Shown: positions 16,789-26,256 of the stretch, piece after piece
How positions within the stretch are numbered: the first letter of the stretch is position 1
How the letters are laid out: each line of letters begins with the position of its first letter
Source: Pseudomonas sp. SL4(2022)
Lineage (GTDB): Bacteria > Pseudomonadota > Gammaproteobacteria > Pseudomonadales > Pseudomonadaceae
NCBI RefSeq assembly: GCF_026625725.1
Contig: NZ_CP113060.1
Coordinates: 3,044,001 to 3,108,000, forward strand
Reading direction: 5' to 3'
DNA length: 64,000 nt
The notes under the pieces: generated by a model
Databases searched by the model: none
What the model was told of the DNA's origin: nothing
Seen by the model: only the letters and a program-made list of their open reading frames with translations
Made by a program: the position numbers and the translations under genes

Positions 16789-17700
16789 ATGAGCGACGCC
16801 ATCCGTTTTCAAGATCAGGTTGTAATCGTCACCGGGGCCGGCGGCGGCCTGGGCCGTGCTCACGCGCTGCTGTTCGCCAAGCACGGTGCCAAGGTGGTGG
16901 TGAATGACTTGGGCGGCAGCACCCACGGTGAAGGCGCCAATGCCTCGGCGGCGGATAAGGTGGTTGAGGAAATCCGCGCAGCGGGCGGCACCGCTGTGGC
17001 CAACCACGACTCGGTGACCGACGGCGAGAAGATCGTGCAATGCGCCCTGGATACCTTCGGTCGCATCGATGTGGTGGTCAACAACGCCGGCATCCTGCGT
17101 GACAAGACTTTCCACAAGATGGAAGACGCCGACTGGGACCTGGTTTACAAAGTGCACGTCGAGGGGGCCTACAAGGTCACCCGCGCCGCCTGGCCGCACA
17201 TGCGGGAGCAGGGTTCTGGCCGGGTGATTTTCACCGCGTCCACCTCGGGCATCTACGGCAACTTTGGCCAGTCCAACTACGGCATGGCCAAGCTCGGCCT
17301 GTACGGCCTGACCCGCACCCTGGCCCTCGAAGGGCGCAAGAACAACATCCTGGTCAACGCCATCGCGCCTACCGGCGGTACGCGCATGACTGAAGGCCTG
17401 ATTCCGCCGCAGGTGTTTGAGCAGCTCAAGCCTGAACTGGTCAGCCCGCTGGTGGTGTACCTGGCGAGCAATGCCTGCGAAGAAACCTCCGGCCTGTTCG
17501 AAGTGGGTGGCGGCTGGATGGGCAAAGTGCGTTGGGAACGCAGCCTGGGTGCCGGCTTCGACCCGCGCGAAGGCTATAGCCCGGAAGATGTGGCGGCCAA
17601 TTTCGCGCAGATCTGCGACTTCGAAGGCGCCGCCCATCCGAAGGACAATATCGAAGCGATGAAAGAGATGATGGCCAACCTGCAGAAGTTCGCCCTCTGA
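16789..17700 (+). CDS. SDR family 3-hydroxyacyl-CoA dehydrogenase-like oxidoreductase
   Basis: The 303-residue protein has TGAGGGLGRAHA (about residues 15-26), NDLGGSTHGEG, NNAGILRDKTF (about 93-103), a serine in FTASTSGIYGN and the catalytic YGMAK (about 164-168). The DLGG insertion and overall pattern resemble the dehydrogenase part of peroxisomal multifunctional enzyme 2, so a 3-hydroxyacyl-CoA is a likely substrate. GAGGAA precedes the ATG. The crotonase gene follows 108 bases later. Confidence 0.85.
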   Translation: MSDAIRFQDQVVIVTGAGGGLGRAHALLFAKHGAKVVVNDLGGSTHGEGANASAADKVVEEIRAAGGTAVANHDSVTDGEKIVQCALDTFGRIDVVVNNAGILRDKTFHKMEDADWDLVYKVHVEGAYKVTRAAWPHMREQGSGRVIFTASTSGIYGNFGQSNYGMAKLGLYGLTRTLALEGRKNNILVNAIAPTGGTRMTEGLIPPQVFEQLKPELVSPLVVYLASNACEETSGLFEVGGGWMGKVRWERSLGAGFDPREGYSPEDVAANFAQICDFEGAAHPKDNIEAMKEMMANLQKFAL

Positions 17701-17763
17701 TTGCGCCACTCTGACGGGGAGATCGGTCAGCAGGCTGATTTCCACCGCCCAGGGCTTTAAGGT

Positions 17764-17788
17764 GAAGGCCGGCTAAATGCCGGCCTTC
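17764..17788 (+). terminator. Perfect 10-bp hairpin between SDR and crotonase genes
   Basis: GAAGGCCGGC / GCCGGCCTTC with a five-base loop is followed by CGGCATTTT. It could attenuate read-through into the crotonase gene or stabilise the upstream message. Confidence 0.5.
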
Positions 17789-17808
17789 GGCATTTTAGGG
17801 AGCAGGTC

Positions 17809-18576
17809 ATGTGCGTCATCATCGAAAAGAACGGCCCGGTCACCATCTTGATCATCAACCGCGCCGAGGTGCGCAATGCAGTCGACCGGCCGACGGCTGA
17901 GGCACTGGCCGCGGCATTGCGGGCTTTTGAAGCGGATGAACAGGCGCGGGTGGCGGTGTTGGCTGGCGTGGGCGGCACCTTCTGCGCTGGGGCTGATCTG
18001 GGTGCGGTGGCCGCAGGCGCTGAGCGTGCCAATCGCCTGGAAACCGAGGGCGACGGGCCGATGGGACCGAGTCGCATGCAGCTGAGCAAACCGCTGATCG
18101 CCGCCATCGAAGGTCACGCGGTGGCCGGCGGCCTGGAGTTGGCGCTGTTTGCCGACCTGCGGGTGATGGCCGATAACGCGGTGCTCGGGGTGTTTTGCCG
18201 GCGCTTTGGCGTGCCGCTGATCGATGGCGGCACCGTGCGGTTGCCACGGATTATCGGCCAGGGCCGCGCGCTGGATCTGATCCTTACCGGTCGCCCGGTG
18301 TTGGCTGAAGAGGCGCTGAGCATGGGCCTGGTCAACCGGGTGGTGGCAGCCGGTAGCGCGTTGGCTGCCGCGCAGCAACTGGCGCTGGAGATTGCCGGCT
18401 TCCCGCAGCGCTGCATGCTCGCTGACCGCGCCAGTGCCTATGCGCAATGGAACCTGCCGTTCGCTCAGGCCATGGCCAACGAGTTTGCGGGCGGCATGGC
18501 GGTGATTGCCAGCGGTGAAACCCAGGCCGGTGCGCAGCGCTTCAAGGATGGCAGTGGTCGGCACGGCACCTTCTGA
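17809..18576 (+). CDS. Crotonase/enoyl-CoA hydratase family protein
   Basis: The 255-residue protein has the crotonase features GTFCAGADLGAV (about residues 56-67, oxyanion hole) and EGHAVAGGLELALFADLRV (about 102-120), including the first glutamate. The position of the second catalytic glutamate in hydratases reads GVPLIDGGTVRLPR, with ID in place of the acid-containing PE pair, so the reaction may differ from simple hydration. AGGGAGCAGG gives a good ribosome site. It probably works with the SDR upstream. Confidence 0.85.
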   Translation: MCVIIEKNGPVTILIINRAEVRNAVDRPTAEALAAALRAFEADEQARVAVLAGVGGTFCAGADLGAVAAGAERANRLETEGDGPMGPSRMQLSKPLIAAIEGHAVAGGLELALFADLRVMADNAVLGVFCRRFGVPLIDGGTVRLPRIIGQGRALDLILTGRPVLAEEALSMGLVNRVVAAGSALAAAQQLALEIAGFPQRCMLADRASAYAQWNLPFAQAMANEFAGGMAVIASGETQAGAQRFKDGSGRHGTF

Positions 18577-18585
18577 GCCGCGTGT

Positions 18586-20124
18586 TTACGGCTTGCCTGG
18601 AATCCCGTATTTGCGCAGGCGCATGGCAATCGCGCTGTGCGAGGTGTGCAGGCGGGTTGCCAGTTGCCGGGTGGAGGGGTGGCTGGGGTAGAGCTTTTCC
18701 AGCAGATTCTTTTCAAACTCGGCCACTGCCGCTTCCAGGCTGCTGACTTCGCCCTCGGCCTGTTGCGCGGCCACGGCGGTACCGGCGATATCCAGATCAT
18801 CGATCTGCACCAGATTGCTTTCGCAGATCGCCGCCGCGCGGAAGATCACGTTCTGCAGCTGGCGCACATTGCCCGGCCAGCGATTACCTAGAAGCGCCGG
18901 GTAGGTGTCCGGCGTCAGGCGGCAGGGCAGGCGCTGGATCTGTGCGCAGGCCTGCTGCATAAAGTGCCGCGCCAGCAACAGGATGTCCTGGCCGCGCTCG
19001 CGCAGGGGGGGCACTTCCAGCTTGAGTACGTTAAGGCGGTAGAACAGATCCTCACGGAACGCGCCTTCGCCGACCATTTTTTCCAGATCGCGGTGGGTGG
19101 CGCTGAGGATGCGCACATTGACCTTGACCTCACGCTCGCCGCCGACCCGGCGGAAGGTGCCATCGCTTAAAAAGCGCAGCAGCTTGGCCTGCAAATAGGG
19201 CGACATTTCGCCGATTTCATCGAGGAACACCGTGCCCTGGTTGGCCAGCTCCAGCAGCCCTGGCTTGCCGCCGCGCTGGGCGCCGGTAAAGGCACCGGGG
19301 GCGTAGCCGAACAGCTCGCTTTCGGCGAGGTTCTCCGGCAATGCCGCGCAGTTCAGCGCCAGAAACGGCGCGGTGCGCCGCATGCTGATAGCGTGACAGG
19401 CGCGCGCTACCAGCTCCTTGCCGGTGCCGGTTTCGCCCTGAATCAGTAGCGGTGCATCGAGGGTAGCGACGCGCTGGGCGCGGGTTTTCAGGTTGCGAAT
19501 CGGTGCGGAGTCACCCAACAGCGAGTCGAAACCCTCGGCGTGATCATGGTGCAGCGCCGCCAGGCGTTCGCCCATGCGGCTCGGCGCGTACAGGCTGAGC
19601 AGGCCGCCGGCCAGGTGCCGCGCGCTGCCGTCGACACCTTCGGTGATTGGTTGCGCATCCAGCAGCAACGCTTGGCCTTTGAGGGTGACTTCACGCATCG
19701 GCAGACGGAAGCCCTGGTCGAGCAGTTCCACTTCCAGCGGGTTGTCAGCGAACAGCTCACTGATGCCCAGCCCCTCGGGCTGTTGGCCGCACAGCTCAAT
19801 CAGCGCCGGGTTGGCCAGCAGCACACGGCCCTGGCTGTCGACCGCCAGCACCGGGTCGGTCATGGCCGCGAGCAGGGCATCGAGCTGCAGGTGACGGCGC
19901 TGGCCGGGGAGGATGTCGACAATGGTCACGGCCTGCACGCCACGTACCTTGAACAACGCCTCGCGCAGTTCATCAAGCACCTCGGGGCTTAAGGTTGGGG
20001 CGTCGATATAAACGTTGGGCGGCACCATCTCCACCGCATCCAGGTTGAGGTTGCGCCCGCCGAGCAGGGCCAGCACTTCCTGGGTGATGCCAACGCGGTC
20101 GATAAAGGTGACGTGAATACGCAT
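18586..20124 (-). CDS. TyrR/PhhR-like sigma-54-dependent activator
   Basis: The 512-residue regulator has an N-terminal ACT domain (MRIHVTFIDRVGITQEVLA, residues 1-75), a PAS domain (about 80-190), an AAA+ domain with Walker A GETGTGKE (230-237) and an intact GAFTGA sigma-54 contact loop (277-282), and a C-terminal TyrR-type helix-turn-helix (TRQLATRLHTSHSAIAMRL). In Pseudomonas PhhR responds to phenylalanine and tyrosine and sits beside phhABC. Those genes are not next to this one; its neighbours are acyl-CoA genes. It may therefore be a paralog controlling the adjacent catabolic genes, or PhhR at a different site. Confidence 0.85.
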   Translation of the reverse strand: MRIHVTFIDRVGITQEVLALLGGRNLNLDAVEMVPPNVYIDAPTLSPEVLDELREALFKVRGVQAVTIVDILPGQRRHLQLDALLAAMTDPVLAVDSQGRVLLANPALIELCGQQPEGLGISELFADNPLEVELLDQGFRLPMREVTLKGQALLLDAQPITEGVDGSARHLAGGLLSLYAPSRMGERLAALHHDHAEGFDSLLGDSAPIRNLKTRAQRVATLDAPLLIQGETGTGKELVARACHAISMRRTAPFLALNCAALPENLAESELFGYAPGAFTGAQRGGKPGLLELANQGTVFLDEIGEMSPYLQAKLLRFLSDGTFRRVGGEREVKVNVRILSATHRDLEKMVGEGAFREDLFYRLNVLKLEVPPLRERGQDILLLARHFMQQACAQIQRLPCRLTPDTYPALLGNRWPGNVRQLQNVIFRAAAICESNLVQIDDLDIAGTAVAAQQAEGEVSSLEAAVAEFEKNLLEKLYPSHPSTRQLATRLHTSHSAIAMRLRKYGIPGKP

Positions 20125-20145
20125 GGAAACGGGCGGCCGACTGGT

Positions 20146-21213
20146 TTACAGGTGCGCCAGTATGCCCGGTCTGCGGGGCTTAGTTAAATCTGTCGACTCG
20201 CCAGCGACCTGTTGTTGGTAGGCTTTCGGCGACAGGCCAAACCAGCCCTTGAAGGCTTTGTAGAAGGCGCTTGGCTCGCTGAAACCCAGTTCACGGCTGA
20301 GCGCCTCGACTCTACAACCGGGTTGCTGCAGACGTTGCAGTGCGTGTTGGCGGCGCACCAGGGTCAACAGGTCTGAGAAGCAGCAGTCTTCTGTGCGCAG
20401 GTGCCGGTGCAGGGTTTGCCGGCTGATGGCCAGGTGCCGTGCTATCCCGTCTGCCGATAGATCACCGCTGAGCAGGTTCTGCTCGATCAACTGCAGCACC
20501 TGCAGGCGGGTGCTGTGCTGTGTGGGTAACTGGGCCTGGATGGCACTCACGCGTTGCTGCATCAGGTCCTTGAGATAGGCATTGGCCCCCAGCACGGCCA
20601 GCTGTAGATCGCTCTCCAGCAGGTCGAGGTAATCGAAGGTCTCGGCAAAGCGTGGTGGCACCCCGAACACCTGTCGATAGATCGCTGGGGGCGCCAGTGG
20701 TGTATGACGAAAACCGACCGCTTGCGGCATCAGTCGCACTCCCGTGAGCTGACGCGCCCAGCACAGTGCGGAGCTGAGGCTGTGCTCGCTGACGACGGGG
20801 TGGCCGAGTAGCGGCGCATTGAACAGGAAGTGGATACGCACCCGCCCGGCAAGTGATTCAACGCGCAGGTTTTCGCCCTCGCTCATCACCGGGATAAAGC
20901 GGCGAAACAGCTCAATGGCCTCGCCCAGCGTGGCGCTCTGCGCGGCCAGGTGGGCAACCGGTCCGCGGGTGTGCAGGCCGCGCTGCTGGCCAACCAGCAG
21001 GCCAATCTCCGCGCGTGCCCCCCGACTGGCGGCGCGCTGCCAGAGGTGCAAGGCCCAACGCACCGGCACGCGCATTTCCAGGTTTTTCAACTGCTCCAGC
21101 TCGACGCCCAATTCGTCCAGGTCATCCGGGCCGGCCAGGTCGAACCCCTGCAGCGACAGGTACAGATCGAGCAACTGTGAAGCGGTTGCGCTAGGTGTGT
21201 GGGTCAGTGGCAT
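20146..21213 (-). CDS. AraC-family transcriptional regulator
   Basis: The 355-residue protein has a DUF4032/arabinose-binding-like N-terminal domain of the OruR/ArgR group (about residues 20-210) and a C-terminal AraC double helix-turn-helix (DGIARHLAISRQTLHRHL and VEALSRELGFSEPSAFYKAFKGWFGLSPKAYQ). Such regulators often sit next to the genes they control, and the divergent acyl-CoA synthetase gene is the obvious target across the 158-base gap. The inducer is unknown. Confidence 0.85.
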   Translation of the reverse strand: MPLTHTPSATASQLLDLYLSLQGFDLAGPDDLDELGVELEQLKNLEMRVPVRWALHLWQRAASRGARAEIGLLVGQQRGLHTRGPVAHLAAQSATLGEAIELFRRFIPVMSEGENLRVESLAGRVRIHFLFNAPLLGHPVVSEHSLSSALCWARQLTGVRLMPQAVGFRHTPLAPPAIYRQVFGVPPRFAETFDYLDLLESDLQLAVLGANAYLKDLMQQRVSAIQAQLPTQHSTRLQVLQLIEQNLLSGDLSADGIARHLAISRQTLHRHLRTEDCCFSDLLTLVRRQHALQRLQQPGCRVEALSRELGFSEPSAFYKAFKGWFGLSPKAYQQQVAGESTDLTKPRRPGILAHL

Positions 21214-21371
21214 GGGGCGTCCTTTTCCAACCAGGGTCAGGCGATTGTGCGTCGCCGGTGAGACAAATTGCCACAGTGATGCAACCGCTGGCTATTAAAC
21301 GCACAGCAGCGAGCGGCTAGATTGGCCGGCAAACAACATCGAGTGCTTCGCACCGCCTGGAGTCCTGCGCC

Positions 21372-23198
21372 ATGAGTCATGCTGACCTGATCACCTTGCC
21401 CCGCCTGCTGTCTCGCTTGCCCCGTCTGCTGGTCGACCTGCCCGCGATCGTCAAGGGACTGCATATTGGCAATCGCAGCCGTGGCGACTACCCCGTCAGC
21501 CTGGCCAGTTGCATTGAGGCGGCGGCCCGCGACAATCCACACGGCGTGGCGCTGATTCAGGGCGACGAGCAGCTCAGTTACGCCGAGTTCGACCGCTGGG
21601 CCAACCAGCTGGCGCACTATCTGCGTGCCCAGGGGTTACGCCAGGGCGACAGCGTGGCGCTGATGTTCGAGAACCGCTTCGAGCTGCTCGCCGGGGTGGT
21701 CGCCTGTGCCAAGCTCGGTGCGGTCAGCGCGCTGATCAACAGCAGCCAGCGCGGCCGCGTGCTGGCCCACAGCATCAGCCTGGCATCGCCGCGCATGGTG
21801 CTGGTGGGTGAGGAACTGCTGGAGGCTTTCACGGAAATCGCGGCGCAGGTGGCACTGCCTGCCGATGCCTGCCACTACTTTGCCGATCGCCCAACCTGGC
21901 GTGATCCCGGCGAGGCCCCCGCAGGCTGGCAGCACCCGGCCGCCGCGCTGCAGGGCTATCCCGTCGATGCGCCGTGGCTGGAACGCGCAGTACGCGCTGA
22001 TGACCCCTGTTTCTATATCTACACCTCTGGCACCACCGGCCTGCCGAAAGCCGTGGTGTTCAACCACGGGCGCTTTATGAAGGGCTATGGTGCCTTCGGT
22101 TTCGCGGCTGTGCGCCTGGGCCGCGAGGACCGCATGTACGTCAGCCTGCCGTTCTATCACGGCACCGCCATGGTGGTGTGCTGGGGTTCGGTATTGGCCG
22201 GTCAGGCGGCGCTGATCATGGTGCGCAAGTTCAGCGCCAGCCGTTTCTGGGATGACGTGGAGCGGCATCGGGCGACCGCCTTCGGCTATGTCGGCGAGCT
22301 GTGCCGCTACCTGCTCGACCAGCCCGCGCGCGCCAGCGACGCCGCCAATCCGATCCGCGTGATGGTCGGCAACGGCCTGCGCCCGAGCATCTGGCAGGCG
22401 TTCAAACAGCGCTTTGCGGTCGAGCGGGTGGTCGAGCTGTATGCCTCCAGTGAAGGCAACATCGGTTTCACCAACCTGCTCAATCTCGACAACACCGTGG
22501 GCTTCTCGCCTTATCCCTATGCCATCGTCCGCTACGACCAGGAGCGCGAGGCGCCGCTGCGTGAGAACGGCCATCTGCAGCGTGTAGCCAAAGGCGAGGC
22601 GGGCTTGCTGTTGGGCAAGATCACCGACAAGTCGCCGTTCCATGGTTACACCAACGCGCGCGACACCGAGCGTTGCATCCTGCGTGATGTGTTCGAACCG
22701 GGTGACGCCTGGTTCAACACCGGCGACCTGATGCGCGACATGGGCTTTCGCCATGCGCAGTTTGTCGACCGCTTGGGCGATACCTTTCGCTGGAAGGGTG
22801 AGAACGTCTCCACCACTCAGGTCGAGGCGGTGCTTGATGGCGTGGCCGAGGTCAGCGAGGCCGTGGTCTATGGCGTCGAGGTGCCCAACACCAATGGCCG
22901 TGCTGGCATGGCCTGCATCCGTCTGGCCTGTGCGCCAGAGGATTTTGATTTCCAGGCCCTGCTCACGCACGTGCGCCAGGAGCTGCCGGCCTACGCCGTG
23001 CCGCTGTTCTTAAGGCTGAGCGCGGCAATGGAAACCACTGGCACCTTCAAACACAAGAAAGCGCCGCTGAAGGAGCAGGCCTACGACCTCGACCGCTGCA
23101 GCGATCCGCTGTATGCCTGGCTGCCCGGATCTGATCGCTACGTGCCACTGACCCGCGAGCTGCAAGTGGCCATCAGCGCCGGGAACTACCGTTACTGA
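21372..23198 (+). CDS. Long-chain (very-long-chain) acyl-CoA synthetase, FATP/FadD6-like
   Basis: The 608-residue adenylating enzyme has the AMP-binding signature FYIYTSGTTGLPKAVV (about residues 213-228), ELYASSEGN near 358, the FNTGDLMRDMG and RLGDTFRWKGENVSTTQ segments, and the catalytic lysine region GTFKHKKAPLK near the C-terminus. The FRWKGENVST sequence marks the FATP/FadD6 subgroup acting on long or unusual acids. GGAG lies nine bases upstream of the ATG. With the SDR and crotonase it could form a route for activating and oxidising a side chain or fatty acid. Confidence 0.88.
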   Translation: MSHADLITLPRLLSRLPRLLVDLPAIVKGLHIGNRSRGDYPVSLASCIEAAARDNPHGVALIQGDEQLSYAEFDRWANQLAHYLRAQGLRQGDSVALMFENRFELLAGVVACAKLGAVSALINSSQRGRVLAHSISLASPRMVLVGEELLEAFTEIAAQVALPADACHYFADRPTWRDPGEAPAGWQHPAAALQGYPVDAPWLERAVRADDPCFYIYTSGTTGLPKAVVFNHGRFMKGYGAFGFAAVRLGREDRMYVSLPFYHGTAMVVCWGSVLAGQAALIMVRKFSASRFWDDVERHRATAFGYVGELCRYLLDQPARASDAANPIRVMVGNGLRPSIWQAFKQRFAVERVVELYASSEGNIGFTNLLNLDNTVGFSPYPYAIVRYDQEREAPLRENGHLQRVAKGEAGLLLGKITDKSPFHGYTNARDTERCILRDVFEPGDAWFNTGDLMRDMGFRHAQFVDRLGDTFRWKGENVSTTQVEAVLDGVAEVSEAVVYGVEVPNTNGRAGMACIRLACAPEDFDFQALLTHVRQELPAYAVPLFLRLSAAMETTGTFKHKKAPLKEQAYDLDRCSDPLYAWLPGSDRYVPLTRELQVAISAGNYRY

Positions 23199-23206
23199 GG
23201 CTCAAT

Positions 23207-23236
23207 ACCCTGGCACGCGCTTTCGCGTGTCAGGGT
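23207..23236. terminator. Long hairpin between convergent genes
   Basis: ACCCTGGCACGCG / CGCGTGTCAGGGT forms a 13-bp stem with one G-T pair and a four-base loop. It lies between the acyl-CoA synthetase stop and the convergent I78-inhibitor stop, and can serve both directions, though there is no long T run. Confidence 0.6.
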
Positions 23237-23240
23237 GCAC

Positions 23241-23540
23241 TCAACCGCAGGTCAGGCGGATGATCACTTCGCTTTCATCGATATCGATATTCAGACGCTG
23301 CGGGTTGTAATCCATGGTCGCGGCGTCGCCAGGGGCGAGCACGCGCAGGGTTTTGGCGTTGGCGTGCTGCTGCACTTGCTCGATCAGTTCGGCGCTGGCG
23401 GTCTTGCCAAGTACGCCGTGCACCTGCTCGACATCGCAGTCGCCGCTGATTTCGGCGGTTGGCTGGGCGGGCGGCGGTGAGCTGCAACCGGCCAGCAGGG
23501 CGAGAAAGCTAAGGCTGGCGAGGGCGTGACGAAGAGCCAT
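23241..23540 (-). CDS. I78-family peptidase inhibitor lipoprotein
   Basis: The 99-residue protein has a lipoprotein signal ending in LLAGC (cysteine at about 19) and a mature domain (GDCDVEQVHGVLGKTASAELIEQVQQHANAKTLRVL..., DYNPQRLNIDIDE) that matches the I78 peptidase inhibitor family. Members inhibit serine proteases by a potato-inhibitor-like loop. It is likely anchored in the outer membrane facing the periplasm. Confidence 0.8.
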   Translation of the reverse strand: MALRHALASLSFLALLAGCSSPPPAQPTAEISGDCDVEQVHGVLGKTASAELIEQVQQHANAKTLRVLAPGDAATMDYNPQRLNIDIDESEVIIRLTCG

Positions 23541-23701
23541 GGTCTATTTCCTTGTCTGCATAAAACTCGTGGCAGCCTAGCAGCCGTATCCGTTGTAGCT
23601 CAACGTTGGGCTGGTCAATCTGCTCAGGTTACTGCATCAGCATTTCCGCAAGCCCGGCCAACTTCCCTACAATTGCGCTTTTCCCCAGAGCAGGAGGTTC
23701 T

Positions 23702-24631
23702 GTGCACGCGGTGATCTCGATTCAACAGCTGAACAAAACCTACGCCAGCGGCCATCCGGCCCTGCAGGACATCAATCTGGATATTCGCCCCGGCGAAATC
23801 TTTGCCTTGCTCGGTCCCAACGGCGCGGGTAAGACCACGCTGATCAGCATCATCTGCGGCATCGTCAATCCGGGCGGTGGGCGGGTGCTGGTGGGCGGCC
23901 AGGACATCATCAAGGACTACCGCGCATCGCGCTCGCAGATCGGCCTGGTGCCACAGGAGCTGGTCAGCGATGTGTTCGAAACCGTCTGGGCGACGGTGAA
24001 GTTCAGCCGTGGTCTGTTCGGCAAGAAGCCCGATCCGGCTTATCTGGAGCAACTGCTCAAGGACCTGTCTCTGTGGGAAAAGCGCGACGCAAAGATTTTC
24101 GAGCTGTCCGGCGGCATGAAGCGCCGGGTGATGATCGCCAAGGCGCTGAGCCATGAGCCACAGATTCTGTTTCTCGATGAGCCCACCGCCGGCGTCGACG
24201 TCGAGCTGCGCCGCGATATGTGGAACATGGTGCGCCGTCTGCGTGAGCGTGGCGTGACCATCATCCTCACCACCCACTACATCGAGGAGGCCGAGGAAAT
24301 GGCCGATCGCATTGGGGTGATCAGCAAGGGCCGGATCATTCTGGTGGAAGACAAGCAGGCGCTGATGCACAAGCTCGGCAAGAAGCAGCTGACTCTGCAA
24401 TTGCAACAGCCTCTGGCGAGCATCCCTGCGGAGTTGGCGCGCTACCCGCTGGAACTGAACGACGAGGGCCGCGTGCTGGTGTTCACCTTCGACACTCAGA
24501 GTGAGCACACCGGCATCGCCGAACTGCTCAAGGACCTGGCCCAGCACGGCATCGACTTCAAGGATCTGCAGTCCAGCCAGAGTTCACTGGAGGAGATTTT
24601 TGTCGAATTGGTAAAAGGGGCACGTGCATGA
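23702..24631 (+). CDS. ABC transporter ATP-binding protein (YadG-like)
   Basis: The 309-residue ATPase has Walker [13 protein letters not shown] (about residues 37-48), signature [15 protein letters not shown] (about 135-149) and Walker [13 protein letters not shown] (about 155-166), as in ABC-2 exporters of the YadG type. The GTG at 23702 follows AGGAGG by four bases; a second GTG at 23711 is a possible start. The permease gene overlaps its stop (ATGA). Substrate unknown. Confidence 0.9.
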   Translation: MHAVISIQQLNKTYASGHPALQDINLDIRPGEIFALLGPNGAGKTTLISIICGIVNPGGGRVLVGGQDIIKDYRASRSQIGLVPQELVSDVFETVWATVKFSRGLFGKKPDPAYLEQLLKDLSLWEKRDAKIFELSGGMKRRVMIAKALSHEPQILFLDEPTAGVDVELRRDMWNMVRRLRERGVTIILTTHYIEEAEEMADRIGVISKGRIILVEDKQALMHKLGKKQLTLQLQQPLASIPAELARYPLELNDEGRVLVFTFDTQSEHTGIAELLKDLAQHGIDFKDLQSSQSSLEEIFVELVKGARA

Positions 24632-25389
24632 ATCTGTATGCCATCAAGGCCATCTACCTGTTCGAGCTGGCGCGCACCTGGCGCACCCTGCTGCAGAGCA
24701 TCGCCACCCCGGTGATCAGCACCTCGCTGTATTTCGTGGTGTTCGGTTCGGCCATCGGTTCGAGCATGACCCAGGTGCAGGGCGTCAGTTATGGGGCGTT
24801 TATCGTGCCGGGGCTGATCATGCTGGCGCTGCTCACCGAGAGCATTTCCAACGCTTCGTTCGGCATCTACATGCCCAAGTATTCGGGGAGCATCTACGAG
24901 CTGCTCTCGGCGCCGGTGTCCTACCTGGAAATCCTGATTGGCTATGTCGGTGCGGCGGCCACCAAGTCGATCATTCTCGGTTTGGTGATCCTGGTGACCG
25001 CGCGGCTGTTTGTCGATTTCGAGATTCTTCACCCGCTGTGGATGCTGGCGTTTCTGGTGCTCACCGCGCTGACCTTCAGCCTGTTCGGTTTCATCATCGG
25101 CGTGTGGGCCGATGGCTGGGAGAAATTGCAGGTGGTGCCGGCGCTGATCGTCACGCCGCTGACCTTCCTCGGTGGCGCGTTTTACTCGATCAGCATGTTG
25201 CCGCCGGCCTGGCAGACCGTGACCTTGTTCAACCCGGTGGTGTACCTGATCAGCGCCTTTCGCTGGAGCTTCTACGGCGTTTCTGACGTGAACGTCGGCC
25301 TGAGCCTGGCGATGATTTTCGGCTTTCTGCTGCTGTGCATCCTGGTGGTGGGGCTGATCTTCAAAACGGGTTATCGCCTCAAAAGTTGA
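24628..25389 (+). CDS. ABC-2 type transporter permease (YadH-like)
   Basis: The 253-residue membrane protein has six hydrophobic segments (about residues 25-45, 60-80, 105-130, 140-160, 170-190 and 225-245) and the [15 protein letters not shown] loop common in YadH-type permeases. It overlaps the ATPase gene by four bases, and the pair should form a complete exporter. Confidence 0.9.
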   Translation: MNLYAIKAIYLFELARTWRTLLQSIATPVISTSLYFVVFGSAIGSSMTQVQGVSYGAFIVPGLIMLALLTESISNASFGIYMPKYSGSIYELLSAPVSYLEILIGYVGAAATKSIILGLVILVTARLFVDFEILHPLWMLAFLVLTALTFSLFGFIIGVWADGWEKLQVVPALIVTPLTFLGGAFYSISMLPPAWQTVTLFNPVVYLISAFRWSFYGVSDVNVGLSLAMIFGFLLLCILVVGLIFKTGYRLKS

Positions 25390-25608
25390 GGCATTTTGAC
25401 GCGGCGGACAACTTTTGTCTGATTTGCATTCATCAGGTTACACGCCAGTAAACACGGGGCTTGGCACTGATTTTTATGTTCATCTGCGCGGTGATGTACG
25501 GCCGCGATACGTTTTTCAGCTTGCCTAATGGGGGGCTTAGTGGCGTAGGCTGAAGTCGTCGCCTTACCTGGCGACGCTACTCGCGAACAGTTGAAGAAGG
25601 AAAGCGTT

Positions 25609-26019
25609 ATGCAAATCCAAGTTCACAGCGATAACCACATTGAAAGCAGCGCACGGCTGGTGGAGTGGGTGAGTGCCAGTGTCGCCAGCAAGCTGGAACG
25701 TTTCGACGACGAGCTGACCCGTATCGTCGTTCACCTGCATGATGACAATGGCGCCAAAGCCGGTGCACATGACAAACGCTGCCAGATCGAAGCGCGGCCA
25801 AAAGGCCTGCAACCGCTCAGCGTGACCCACAAGGCCGAATCCCTGGAGCAGGCCATCGAAGGCTCCATCGAAAAACTGCACCACGCCCTCGACCATCAGT
25901 TCGGCAAATTGCGCAGCAAACGCGCTACGCCATTGCCGGCCAACCAAGCGGTTGATGTGGGCCAGGACGCACTGCTGCGTGAGGACTTCCTCGCCGAGGA
26001 ACAGCTGCGCGCGGTCTGA
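25609..26019 (+). CDS. HPF/RaiA-family ribosome-associated protein
   Basis: The 136-residue protein has the N-terminal fold of hibernation factors (MQIQVHSDNHIESSARLVEWVSASVASKLERF, then RIVVHLHDDNG) and a charged C-terminal tail. The middle segment DKRCQIEARPKGLQPLSV replaces the usual strand sequence of HPF, so it is a divergent member. The ATG at 25609 has GAAGGAAAG upstream. It would bind the small subunit in stress; that role is inferred from the family. Confidence 0.78.
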   Translation: MQIQVHSDNHIESSARLVEWVSASVASKLERFDDELTRIVVHLHDDNGAKAGAHDKRCQIEARPKGLQPLSVTHKAESLEQAIEGSIEKLHHALDHQFGKLRSKRATPLPANQAVDVGQDALLREDFLAEEQLRAV

Positions 26020-26065
26020 TCAGTTACGGGCCGGCGTTTGACAGACGGCCCATCCACCTTTGCTC

Positions 26066-26093
26066 GCGCCCCCGCAGGTTTCTGCGGGGGCGC
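26066..26093. terminator. Strong 12-bp GC-rich hairpin after the HPF-like gene
   Basis: GCGCCCCCGCAG / CTGCGGGGGCGC with a four-base loop, 47 bases after the stop. No T tract follows closely, but the stem is very stable. Confidence 0.6.
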
Positions 26094-26256
26094 AGTCGTT
26101 TCAGCGGCCGGTAGCGGCAAGTCACTGCCCGAGGCGGCAAGGCACTTCCGCCTCAACGTCCGCAGCAAGGCACTCACCCCTTGCCATTGCTGGGTTTCAG
26201 AGAACTGGCCCATTTTCTGCAAAAGCCTGTTCAACTGACCGTTGCGGGGCTTTGTC

